Position numbers and translations under genes: made by a program. The notes beneath the pieces were generated by a model that searched no databases, was not told the DNA's origin, and worked only from the letters and a program-made list of their open reading frames with translations. From Streptomyces sp. DHE7-1 (GTDB taxonomy: Bacteria; Actinomycetota; Actinomycetes; Streptomycetales; Streptomycetaceae), in the NCBI GenBank assembly GCA_016432725.1, contig JACJDG010000003.1:4921001-4985000 (forward strand): DNA of 64,000 nt, read 5' to 3'. Positions 47,664 through 56,023 of the stretch are shown piece after piece (position 1 is the stretch's first letter; each line of letters opens with the position of its first letter).

Positions 47664-48062
47664 TCAGGCCGCAGCTTCACCAGGGTTTTCATCCTCGTCC
47701 TCCGATGAGCCGCCTCGCTCGTAACCCGACACGTCGATCTCGCGGCCGTCCTTGAGCCGCCTCTTGTGCGGGACGACGTTGTGCCTGTCGGGCGATTTCC
47801 GCTGCTCGGTCTCCTCCGTGGAGTCGGCCGCCGACTCGACATCCTTCGGGCCTGTGGTGTCCTCGGCGTGCCCGGCGAACTCAGCTTCGTCTTCTGTCGT
47901 GCCGCGCGGTGCGAGGACTCCGACCACGACAGCCATGCCTACAGTCGCCACTGCGGCTTTGGCGAAGCGGATCGTCCTGGGGTGCTTCTCGGCCCAGTCC
48001 TTCGCCTTCTCGAGGAAGGTGGTGGGCTCGCCGCCCTCGGGCGTGGAGTCAGTCACGAGCAC
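47664..48062 (-). CDS. hypothetical single-pass membrane protein
   Basis: The 132-residue protein has a charged N-terminus (FLEKAKDWAEKHPRTIRFAK), one membrane segment (AAVATVGMAVVVGVLAP) and an acidic, hydrophilic tail ending KDGREIDVSGYERGGSSEDEDE. The tail motif VVPHKRRLKDGREIDVSGY resembles short basic motifs in other island proteins. The palindrome at 48088-48107 lies 26 bp upstream of the GTG start and is a likely operator. Function unknown. Confidence 0.5.
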   Translation of the reverse strand: MLVTDSTPEGGEPTTFLEKAKDWAEKHPRTIRFAKAAVATVGMAVVVGVLAPRGTTEDEAEFAGHAEDTTGPKDVESAADSTEETEQRKSPDRHNVVPHKRRLKDGREIDVSGYERGGSSEDEDENPGEAAA

Positions 48063-48429
48063 AGATCTACCGGACCCATCCCTCGCCTGTCAGGCAATCA
48101 CCTGACATCGCCCGATCGACCAGGTTCCGTGGCGCTCGTACGTCTTCGCGCCTTCGCGAAGGTGCAACCTTTGGCCGTCGCAGCATATTGCCGTTCTCGC
48201 TCTGTGGTCCGCTCGCCGGGCGGCTCTGCTTGGCCTCGGCCGCGAGGTGCCTCTCTTCCCATACAGGGCAGCTCGGCCGCTTTCTCTACTACGCTTCCCG
48301 CGTGGACTTGGCTGCCGCTTGCGTGGAACTCGCATCGGCGGCTGGAGACGGCCGCGCGGCGTGCATCATGCCGCAGGCATCAGGGTTGGCGGCCCAAGTG
48401 ACCGCCATGACATACCGGGAAGAAGAGTC
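48063..48429. other. 367-bp intergenic region upstream of hsdM
   Basis: No gene is supported. It must hold promoters for hsdM (plus) and the membrane protein gene (minus). The only clear structure is the inverted repeat at 48088-48107. Confidence 0.45.
48088..48107. promoter_or_regulatory. inverted repeat TGTCAGG-N6-CCTGACA, candidate operator
   Basis: Perfect 7-bp arms with a 6-bp spacer lie 26 bp upstream of the minus-strand gene at 48062. The size fits a dimeric repressor such as the island's XRE protein. Confidence 0.45.
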
Positions 48430-50861
48430 TTGGCCCTCAAGAAGACAGATCTCTACAGCTCGCTCTGGAAGAGCTGCGACGAGCTGCGTGGCGGGATGGA
48501 CGCCGGTCAGTACAAGGACTACATCCTAACGCTGCTCTTCGTGAAGTACGTCTCCGACAAGGCCAAGGCCGACCCCGACAGTCTCATCGACGTCCCGCCC
48601 GGCGGCTCCTTCGACGACATGGTCGCCGCTAAGGGGACAAGGAGATCGGCGACCGCTTCAACAAGATCGTCAGTCGTCTCGCCGAGGCGAACGACCTGCG
48701 CAACGTCATCGATCTCGCCGACTTCAACGATGAGGAGAAGCTCGGCAAGGGCAAGGAGATCCAGGACCGGCTTTCCAAGCTGGTCACGATCTTCAGCGAC
48801 CTGGACTTCCGCGGCTCGCGCGCGGAGGGTGACGACCTTCTTGGTGACGCCTACGAGTACCTGATGCGCCACTTCGCCACGGAGTCCGGCAAGAGCAAGG
48901 GGCAGTTCTACACGCCCGCGGAGGTTTCGAGGGTTCTGGCCAAGGTGGTCGGCATCACCGAGGACACTCGCCAGGACCAGACGGTCTACGACCCGACCTG
49001 TGGCTCAGGCTCGCTGCTTCTGAAGGTCGCTGCCGAGGCTCCGCGAGGCATCACGATCTACGGCCAGGAGAAGGACAATGCCACGTGGGCGTTGTCCAAG
49101 ATGAACATGATCCTGCACGGGAACGAAGACGCAGAGATCCTCAAGGGCGACACGATCACGAGCCCTCAGTTCACCAACGGGAACGCACTCCAGACGTTCG
49201 ACTTCGCCGTGGCCAACCCGCCGTTCTCGATCAAGTCCTGGAGCAACGGGCTGGAGCAGGAGTACGGCCGCTTCGAGTACGGCCGGCCGCCGGAGAAGAA
49301 CGGCGACTACGCCTTCCTGCTGCACATCCTCAAGTCACTCAAGAGCACGGGCAAGGCGGCAGTCATCCTTCCGCACGGCGTGCTTTTCCGCGGTAATGCC
49401 GAAGCTGACATCCGTCGGCGCCTGCTGACGCAGGGGTTCATCAAAGGCATCATCGGCCTCCCCGCGAACCTCTTCTACGGTACCGGCATCCACGCCTGCA
49501 TCATCGTTCTGGACAAGGAGAACGCCGTCGGCCGCACCGGCGTCTTCATGATCGACGCGTCCAAGGGCTTCATCAAGGACGGCAACAAGAACCGACTCCG
49601 CAGCCAGGACATCCACAAGATCGTCGATGTCTTCACTCGGCAGGCCACCATCGAGCGCTACTCGCGCATGGTTCCGCTGTCGGAGATTGCCGATCCGAAG
49701 AACGACTACAACCTCAATATCCCCCGGTACATCGACTCCTCCGAGCGCGAGGACATCCAGGACCTTCACGCACACCTGCACGGTGGCATCCCCGACCGCG
49801 ACATCGACGCGCTCAGCGGCTACTGGGATGCCTTCCCGCAGCTGCGAGATCAGCTGTTCCAGCCGAACCGCCCCGGCTACAGCGACCTGACCATTGATGT
49901 TAGCCAGGTTCAGCAGACGATCCTTGATTCGCCGGAGTTTCAGAAGTTCACCCAAGAGGCCCGGGAGCTCACCACCGAGTGGTTCGACGCCCATCGCAAG
50001 AAGCTCGAAGGGATCGACGACACCACTCGGCCAAATGACCTTATTGCCACCCTCGGTGACGACCTGCTCGCCCGCTTCAAATCAGTGCCGTTGCTGGATG
50101 AGTACGACGTTTACGAACAGCTCATGACGTACTGGCACGACGTCATGCACGATGACGTCTTCATGATTATGAACGACGGCTGGCTCGAAGCCGCCAAACC
50201 TCGCAAGATCGTGGCGGACAAGGACCGAAAGCTCTCCGAGACGTCTGACCTCGTTGTGGGAACCGGCCGCAGCGCCGTCAAGTACAAGACGGACCTCATC
50301 CCGCCGGATCTGATCGTCAAGCGCTACTTCGCTAAGGACCGCGCCGAGGTCGATGAACTCATGTCGGCATGGGAGGAGGCGAGTCGCGTGGTTGAGGAGT
50401 ACGTCGAGGAGCATGCCGTCGAAGGTGGGCTCCTGGCGGAGGCGATGGACGACGAAAAGATTAACAAGGTGCTCGCTTTGGGCCGCTTGAAGAAGGCACG
50501 ACACGAGGGTACGGACGCTGACGAGGTGGCAGCCCTGTCGCATCTGATCAAGCTGTACAACGCGGAGGCGGTGGCCAAGAAGACAGCCAAGGAGGCGGAG
50601 GCCGCACTCAATCTGGCCACCCTGAAGAAGTACGTTGAGCTTAACGAGAACGACGTGAAGACCCTCGTGCTTGACGACAAGTGGCAGGCCACAGTCACGA
50701 TGCGTGTGACCATAGAGGTCGAGGCGCTAACGCTCACCCTGGTGGCGCGCATGCAGGAGCTCGGCAGCCGCTATGCCACTACGGTCGGGGCCCTGCAAGC
50801 GGAGTTGAAGCGGGTTGAGGCGCAAGTTGCTGCGAATCTCAGCGTTATGGGGGTCAACTGA
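48430..50861 (+). CDS. hsdM: type I restriction-modification methyltransferase subunit (frame broken at 48633-48636)
   Basis: HsdM methylates adenine in the target and forms the M2S core. Visible: N-terminal helical domain (LYSSLWKSCDELRGGMDAGQYKDYIL, KYVSDKAKADP), SAM motif YDPTCGSGSLLLK near residue 188 and catalytic NPPF in VANPPFSIKSW near 262. One G missing from the G4 run at 48633-48636 breaks the frame; restored, it reads AAKGDKEIGDRFNKIV, 810 aa. The long C-terminal part (about 300 residues beyond the usual size) includes MNDGWLEAAKPRKIV and a coiled coil. TTG 48430 after GGAAGAAGAG is the start. Confidence 0.88.
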
Positions 50862-52015
50862 TGACTCATCAGGCGCCTGCCGATGACGAGTGGCGGCATG
50901 TCAGGCTGGACTCCGTCGGTGCGATCGTGACGGGAAGCACGCCCCCGACTCGGGACCGGTCGAACTACGGTCGCCATCGGATGTTCGCGGGGCCGGGTGA
51001 CCTCGGGCGTACCAAGTACGTGACCGAGACCTCCAAGATGCTGTCCGCATGCGGGTTCGCGCGCGCCCGCAGCGTGCCCGCGGGATCCACGCTCTTCGTG
51101 TGTATCGGATCCACGATCGGGAAGGTCGGGCTCGCCGCCGCCGAGCTGGCGACGAACCAGCAGATCAATGCCATCATCCCGAACGACCGAGTGGACCCCG
51201 AGTACCTCTACTACGCGGCGACCACGCTGGCGGCGCCCGTACGGGAAAGGGCGGGTGAGCAAGCCGTACCGCTGGTGAACAAGTCCGACTTCTCGGCCTT
51301 CGAGATCCCCCTGCCTTCCTTGGAGGAGCAGCGGCGGATCGCGGCGACGCTCCAGGAGGTAGATCGCCTTGCCGTTGTCCTCGAAGCCCTGATCGTCAAG
51401 AAGCAGGCGGTTATGCAAGGGCTCATGCAGCAGCTCCTCACGGGCCAGACCCGGCTTCCCGGTCACACTGGGGAATGGAGCACCGGCCCGCTCAAGGACT
51501 TCCTGCCCCTACAACGAGGCTTCGACCTGCCGAACTCCCGGATCGTGAACGGCCCGTACCCCGTCGTGTATTCCAACGGGATCGCCCGACACCATGCGAA
51601 GGCTATGGTCAAGGGGCCGGGTGTTGTCACTGGGCGCTCTGGGACGATCGGCAAGGTGCACTTCGTCGAGGGCGACTACTGGCCGCACAACACATCGCTC
51701 TGGGTGACGAGTTTCGCGCGGGTGGATGCGAAGTTCGCCTATTACTTCCTGGCACATATCGGCCTGGAACGCTTCGCTAGCGGCTCCGGAGTGCCCACTT
51801 TCAACCGGAACGACGCGCACTCCTTCGAGATTACCGTGCCGTCGGACCGCGCCGAGCAGACAGCGATCGCCGACGTCCTGTCCGCTGCCGACAGCGAGCT
51901 CGAAGCACTGAGACGGCGGCGGGCCCAGGTTTCGTCGATCAGGATCGGAATGATGCAAGAGCTCCTCACCGGACGGACGCGCCTGCCTGTTCAGGGGGAG
52001 ACGACGAATGAGTGA
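50861..52015 (+). CDS. hsdS: type I restriction-modification specificity subunit
   Basis: The 384-residue HsdS has two target-recognition domains with the conserved repeats behind them: SLEEQRRIAATLQEVDRLA with LMQQLLTGQTRLP in the middle and QTAIADVLSAADSELEALR with MMQELLTGRTRLP at the end. The first TRD (about residues 8-150) and second (about 195-330) each read half of a bipartite DNA site, which sequence alone does not reveal. ATG overlaps the hsdM stop (ATGA). The stop overlaps hsdR. Confidence 0.92.
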   Translation: MTHQAPADDEWRHVRLDSVGAIVTGSTPPTRDRSNYGRHRMFAGPGDLGRTKYVTETSKMLSACGFARARSVPAGSTLFVCIGSTIGKVGLAAAELATNQQINAIIPNDRVDPEYLYYAATTLAAPVRERAGEQAVPLVNKSDFSAFEIPLPSLEEQRRIAATLQEVDRLAVVLEALIVKKQAVMQGLMQQLLTGQTRLPGHTGEWSTGPLKDFLPLQRGFDLPNSRIVNGPYPVVYSNGIARHHAKAMVKGPGVVTGRSGTIGKVHFVEGDYWPHNTSLWVTSFARVDAKFAYYFLAHIGLERFASGSGVPTFNRNDAHSFEITVPSDRAEQTAIADVLSAADSELEALRRRRAQVSSIRIGMMQELLTGRTRLPVQGETTNE

Positions 52016-55000
52016 CGTCGGACAGGTTGAGCGTGAGGCCCAGAACCGGGTCGTGCGGCTGTTCAAGGAACGGCTGCGCTACCGCTACCTCGGTGGCTGG
52101 GAGCGCCGTGCGGGCAACTCGAACATCGAGGTCGAGCTGCTGGAGTCCAACCTGCGTGCCCGTGGATACGACAGCACCCTCGTCAGCAAAGCGATAGAGC
52201 AGCTCAAGAGGGCTGCCGCACTCGGTGGCGGACGTGACCTATACGAGGCGAACCGCGACGTCTACGAGTTGCTGCGCTACGGCGCCAAGGTCAAGCCGGG
52301 CGCTGGTGAGCGCAATGAGACGGTCTGGCTGATCGACTGGGCCGACCCGCAGGCCAATGACTTCGTCGTCGTCGAGGAGGTGACGATTGTCGGGAAGCAG
52401 ACGAAGCGGCCCGACATCGTGCTCTACGTCAACGGCCTGGCTCTGGTGACTCTGGAGCTCAAGCGCTCCCGTGTGGCCGTGAGCGAAGGCATCCGGCAGA
52501 CCATCGGCAACCAGAAGCCTCAGTTCATCCGATCGTTCTTCTCCACAGTCCAGCTCGTGCTCGCCGGCAACGACGTGGAGGGCCTGCGCTACGGCGCCAT
52601 TGACACGCCTGAGAAGTACTGGTTGCAGTGGAAAGAGCCTTCCGACGTCGAGGAGCCGTTGGACCGTGCCCTGCTCCAGATGTGCGGTAAGGAGCGGCTG
52701 CTTGAGTTGATCCATGACTTCACCGTCTTCGATGCCGGTGTTCGTAAGGCATGCCGTCATAACCAGTACTTCGGCGTCAAGGCTGCGCAGGAACGTATCG
52801 GCCGACGCGAGGGCGGCATCATCTGGCACACCCAGGGCTCTGGGAAGTCGCTCACGATGGTGTGGCTGGCAAAGTGGATCCGGGAGCACCAAGACGACGC
52901 CCGAGTCCTGCTGATCACCGATCGCACCGAGCTGGACGAGCAGATCGAGAAGGTCTTCAACGGCGTCAAGGAGCAGATCTATCGCACCAGCAGTGGAGTG
53001 GACCTCCTGGACACTCTGAACAACTCTGCCGAGTGGCTCATCTGCTCTCTCGTGCACAAGTTCGGTAGCTCGGCGGATGGCAAGGACGGATCCAAGGCCG
53101 ACAACGAGTTCATCAAGGAGCTCAAGGCCAGGATCCCTAAGGCCTTCAAGGCCAAGGGCAACCTCTTCGTCTTCGTCGACGAGGCCCACCGCACCCAGTC
53201 CGGCATGATGCACGACGCGATGAAGGACCTGTTGCCGGGCGCCATGTTCATCGGGTTCACGGGGACGCCGCTGCTCAAGGCGGACAAGGCCACCAGCATG
53301 GAGAAGTTTGGGTCGTTTATCCACACCTACAAGTTCGACGAGGCCGTTGAGGACGGCGTCGTGCTCGACCTTTGCTACGAGGCCCGCTCCATCGACCAGC
53401 ACCTGACATCGCCGGCGCAGGTGGACAAGTGGTTCGAGGCCAAGACCCGCGGCATGACCGATCTGTCCAAGGCGGAGTTGAAGAAGCGCTGGGGCACGAT
53501 GCAGAAGGTCGTCTCCGCCGAACCCCGGGCGAAGCAGATCGTGCAGGACATCCTGCTCGACATGGAGACCAAGCCCCGCCTGATGGACGGGCGCGGTAAC
53601 GCCATGCTCGTGGGCGAGAGCATCTACCAGGCATGCAAGTTCTACGAGCTGTTCTGCAACGCGGGCTTCCGAGGGAAGTGCGCCATCGTCACCAGCTATG
53701 CCCCGAGTCCAGGAGATATTTCCAAGGAGGACTCCGGCGCAGGCCAGACGGAGAAACTGCGTCAGTACGACATCTATCGAAGGATGCTTGCCGACCACTT
53801 TGGCGAGTCCGAGGACGCCGCCATGACGAAGGTCGACCAGTTCGAAAAAGAGGTCAAGCGGCAGTTTGTCGAGGAGCCCGGTCGGATGCGCCTGCTCATC
53901 GTGGTCGACAAGCTCCTGACCGGGTTCGATGCGCCAAGCGCCACGTACCTCTACATCGACAAGAAGATGAGCGATCACGGCCTGTTCCAGGCGATCTGCC
54001 GGGTCAACCGACTCGACGGAGACGACAAGGAGTTCGGCTGCATCGTCGACTACCGCGACCTGTTCAACTCCCTACAGGACGCCATCACCGACTACACGTC
54101 CGGGGCACTCGACGGGTACGAGCCACAGGACATTGAGGGCCTGCTGACTGACCGGATCGAGAAGGGGCGAGAGGCTCTCGACGAAGCGCTGGAACGAATC
54201 CGCGCGCTCTGCGAGGTGGTTGCGCAGCCCCGGAACACGCTCCAGTACCAGCAGTACTTCTGTGCGGCTGATCCCGGCAACGCCGAGCAGCTCAAAGCCA
54301 ACGAGCCCAGGCGTGTCGAGCTCTACAAGGCCGTTGCCGCGGTTACGCGGGCTTTCGCCAACCTGGCCAACGACATGGAGGCCGCCGGATACACCAGCCA
54401 GGAGGCCGAGGACATCCGTGCTGAGATCCGGCACTACACGGATGTCCGCGACGAGGTGAAGCTCGGAGCCGGTGAGGACGTCGACTTCAAGCAGTACGAG
54501 GCCGGCATGCGGTTCCTGCTGGACACCTACATCCAGGCGGACGCGTCCGAGACTGTGTCCGACTTCGAGGACACCGGCCTCGTTCAACTCATCGTCGAAC
54601 TGGGCGGCGGGGCTCTCGACAAGCTGCCAAAGGGAATCAGGAACAGCCCTGAGGCCGTCGCCGAGACGGTCGCCAACAACATGCGTAAGCTGATTATCGA
54701 AGAGCATGCGACGAACCCGAAGTACTTCGACAAGATGTCGGAGCTGCTCGACGCCATAATCGAAGAGCGGCGCCGAGGAGCGATCGAGTACCAGGACTAC
54801 CTCGCCAAACTGCTGGAGACTGCCGCGCAGCTCGGCAGAGGAGAGTCGGACGACACGCACAAGTATCCCGCCTGGGCCAATAACGGGGCGAAGCGGGCCC
54901 TGGTCGACTTCTTCCTCCCTGATGAGCGACTGGCTGTCGAGGTCGACACCGCAGTGCTTCACTCCAAGCCGCATGCATGGGTGGGTAACCCGTTAAGGGA

Positions 55001-55100
55001 GCGGAAGGTTCGGAACGCGCTGAAGCGAGCGCTGCCCGACGATTTCGACCGGCTTGATGAGCTCCTTGAACTGGTGAAGGCAAGGCATGAGTACCACTAG
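52008..55100 (+). CDS. hsdR: type I restriction endonuclease subunit
   Basis: HsdR is the ATP-dependent translocase and nuclease. An N-terminal PD-(D/E)xK domain shows KRPDIVLYVNGLALVTLELKRS (D and E-x-K in place). Helicase motifs: WHTQGSGKSLTMVWLAKW (I), LLITDRTELDEQ (Ia), LFVFVDEAHRTQSG (II), FIGFTGTPL (III), and LLIVVDKLLTGFDAPSATYLYIDK (V/VI region). The C-terminal helical part binds the M2S core. 1030 aa, normal for the family. It overlaps hsdS by 8 bp and the metallopeptidase gene by 14 bp. Confidence 0.93.
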   Translation: MSDVGQVEREAQNRVVRLFKERLRYRYLGGWERRAGNSNIEVELLESNLRARGYDSTLVSKAIEQLKRAAALGGGRDLYEANRDVYELLRYGAKVKPGAGERNETVWLIDWADPQANDFVVVEEVTIVGKQTKRPDIVLYVNGLALVTLELKRSRVAVSEGIRQTIGNQKPQFIRSFFSTVQLVLAGNDVEGLRYGAIDTPEKYWLQWKEPSDVEEPLDRALLQMCGKERLLELIHDFTVFDAGVRKACRHNQYFGVKAAQERIGRREGGIIWHTQGSGKSLTMVWLAKWIREHQDDARVLLITDRTELDEQIEKVFNGVKEQIYRTSSGVDLLDTLNNSAEWLICSLVHKFGSSADGKDGSKADNEFIKELKARIPKAFKAKGNLFVFVDEAHRTQSGMMHDAMKDLLPGAMFIGFTGTPLLKADKATSMEKFGSFIHTYKFDEAVEDGVVLDLCYEARSIDQHLTSPAQVDKWFEAKTRGMTDLSKAELKKRWGTMQKVVSAEPRAKQIVQDILLDMETKPRLMDGRGNAMLVGESIYQACKFYELFCNAGFRGKCAIVTSYAPSPGDISKEDSGAGQTEKLRQYDIYRRMLADHFGESEDAAMTKVDQFEKEVKRQFVEEPGRMRLLIVVDKLLTGFDAPSATYLYIDKKMSDHGLFQAICRVNRLDGDDKEFGCIVDYRDLFNSLQDAITDYTSGALDGYEPQDIEGLLTDRIEKGREALDEALERIRALCEVVAQPRNTLQYQQYFCAADPGNAEQLKANEPRRVELYKAVAAVTRAFANLANDMEAAGYTSQEAEDIRAEIRHYTDVRDEVKLGAGEDVDFKQYEAGMRFLLDTYIQADASETVSDFEDTGLVQLIVELGGGALDKLPKGIRNSPEAVAETVANNMRKLIIEEHATNPKYFDKMSELLDAIIEERRRGAIEYQDYLAKLLETAAQLGRGESDDTHKYPAWANNGAKRALVDFFLPDERLAVEVDTAVLHSKPHAWVGNPLRERKVRNALKRALPDDFDRLDELLELVKARHEYH

Positions 55101-55815
55101 CGCCCAGCTCGCGGTCCGGGGCATTGACGTCCACGTGGTCTACAAGGACATCAAGAACCTGCACATCGGCGTCTACCCACCCATAGGGCGCGTTCGGGTG
55201 GCCGCTCCTCAGCAACTGGATGACGATCAGGTCCGCCTGGCCGTCATCCAGCGGTTGCCGTGGATCAAGCGTCAGCAGGATCAAATGCGCTCGGCTGAGC
55301 GTCAGTCAGTGCGCGAGATGGTCAGCGGAGAATCCCACTACGTGTGGGGTGTGCGACGACGCCTGAAGGTCATCGAGCGGCCGGGACGGCCGCATGTAGA
55401 AATCGACGGCGACCGAATGGTGCTTTACGTGCCGAGCGGGACGAGTGAGGAGCGCCGTCGTGACCTGCTCGACCGATGGTGTCGTGAGCAACTCCGTCAG
55501 GCGATCCCTGCGCTCATCGAGCGCTGGGAGACCAAGCTAGGGGTTTCGGTGCCGTGGTGGGGTATCCGCCGGATGAAGACCAAGTGGGGCTCCTGCAACC
55601 GGGAGACCCGCCGCCTGTGGTTCAACTCCGAACTGGCCAAGAAGCATCCAGAGTGCCTTGAGTACGTCGTCGTTCACGAGATGGTCCACTATCTCGAACG
55701 GGGACACGGCCAGCGCTTCGCCCAGCTGATGGACGGCTTCCTGCCGGACTGGCGTAGTCGCCGTGATCGCCTGAATGCCGCACCGCTCTCTGACGAGCTA
55801 TGGACAGGGCGTTGA
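55087..55815 (+). CDS. YgjP/M48-type zinc metallopeptidase
   Basis: The 242-residue protein carries the zinc motif VVHEMVHYLERGHGQRF near residue 197 (HExxH with a third His after five residues), preceded by WGIRRMKTKWGSCN, the WGSC signature of YgjP (DUF45). Such genes often travel with type I R-M operons. Here the start overlaps hsdR by 14 bp, so it is the fourth gene of the operon. It could process or turn over an R-M subunit, for example to control restriction after transfer; this is inference. Confidence 0.88.
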   Translation: MSTTSAQLAVRGIDVHVVYKDIKNLHIGVYPPIGRVRVAAPQQLDDDQVRLAVIQRLPWIKRQQDQMRSAERQSVREMVSGESHYVWGVRRRLKVIERPGRPHVEIDGDRMVLYVPSGTSEERRRDLLDRWCREQLRQAIPALIERWETKLGVSVPWWGIRRMKTKWGSCNRETRRLWFNSELAKKHPECLEYVVVHEMVHYLERGHGQRFAQLMDGFLPDWRSRRDRLNAAPLSDELWTGR

Positions 55816-56023
55816 GTGCAGCGAGGACTGCTTGTGTCCGGACGGGGCCTGCTCCACGACAACAGCCTCATGTCTGCCCTGAAGCCCGGAGAGATCGTGG
55901 ACGCACTTCCGTTGCTCGAAAATATCGAGTGACGTTTATCAGGTATGCGAGTTAAAGAGGGGGAGGCGTCTCGCTTCCCCCTCGGTCCCATCAGATGACG
56001 ATGACGCGGAAGGTGCTGACCCC
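55816..56023. other. 208-bp spacer before the GHKL-nuclease gene
   Basis: The A/T-rich stretch AAATATCGAGTGACGTTTAT (55919-55938) followed by GGTATGCGAGTTAAAG is unusual for the window and may contain a separate promoter for the downstream gene. I see no terminator or ORF of substance. Confidence 0.35.

Noticed and set aside
52239..53978. 579-aa minus-strand ORF opposite hsdR
   Set aside because: It is an antisense shadow; hsdR shows all helicase motifs in the other strand.
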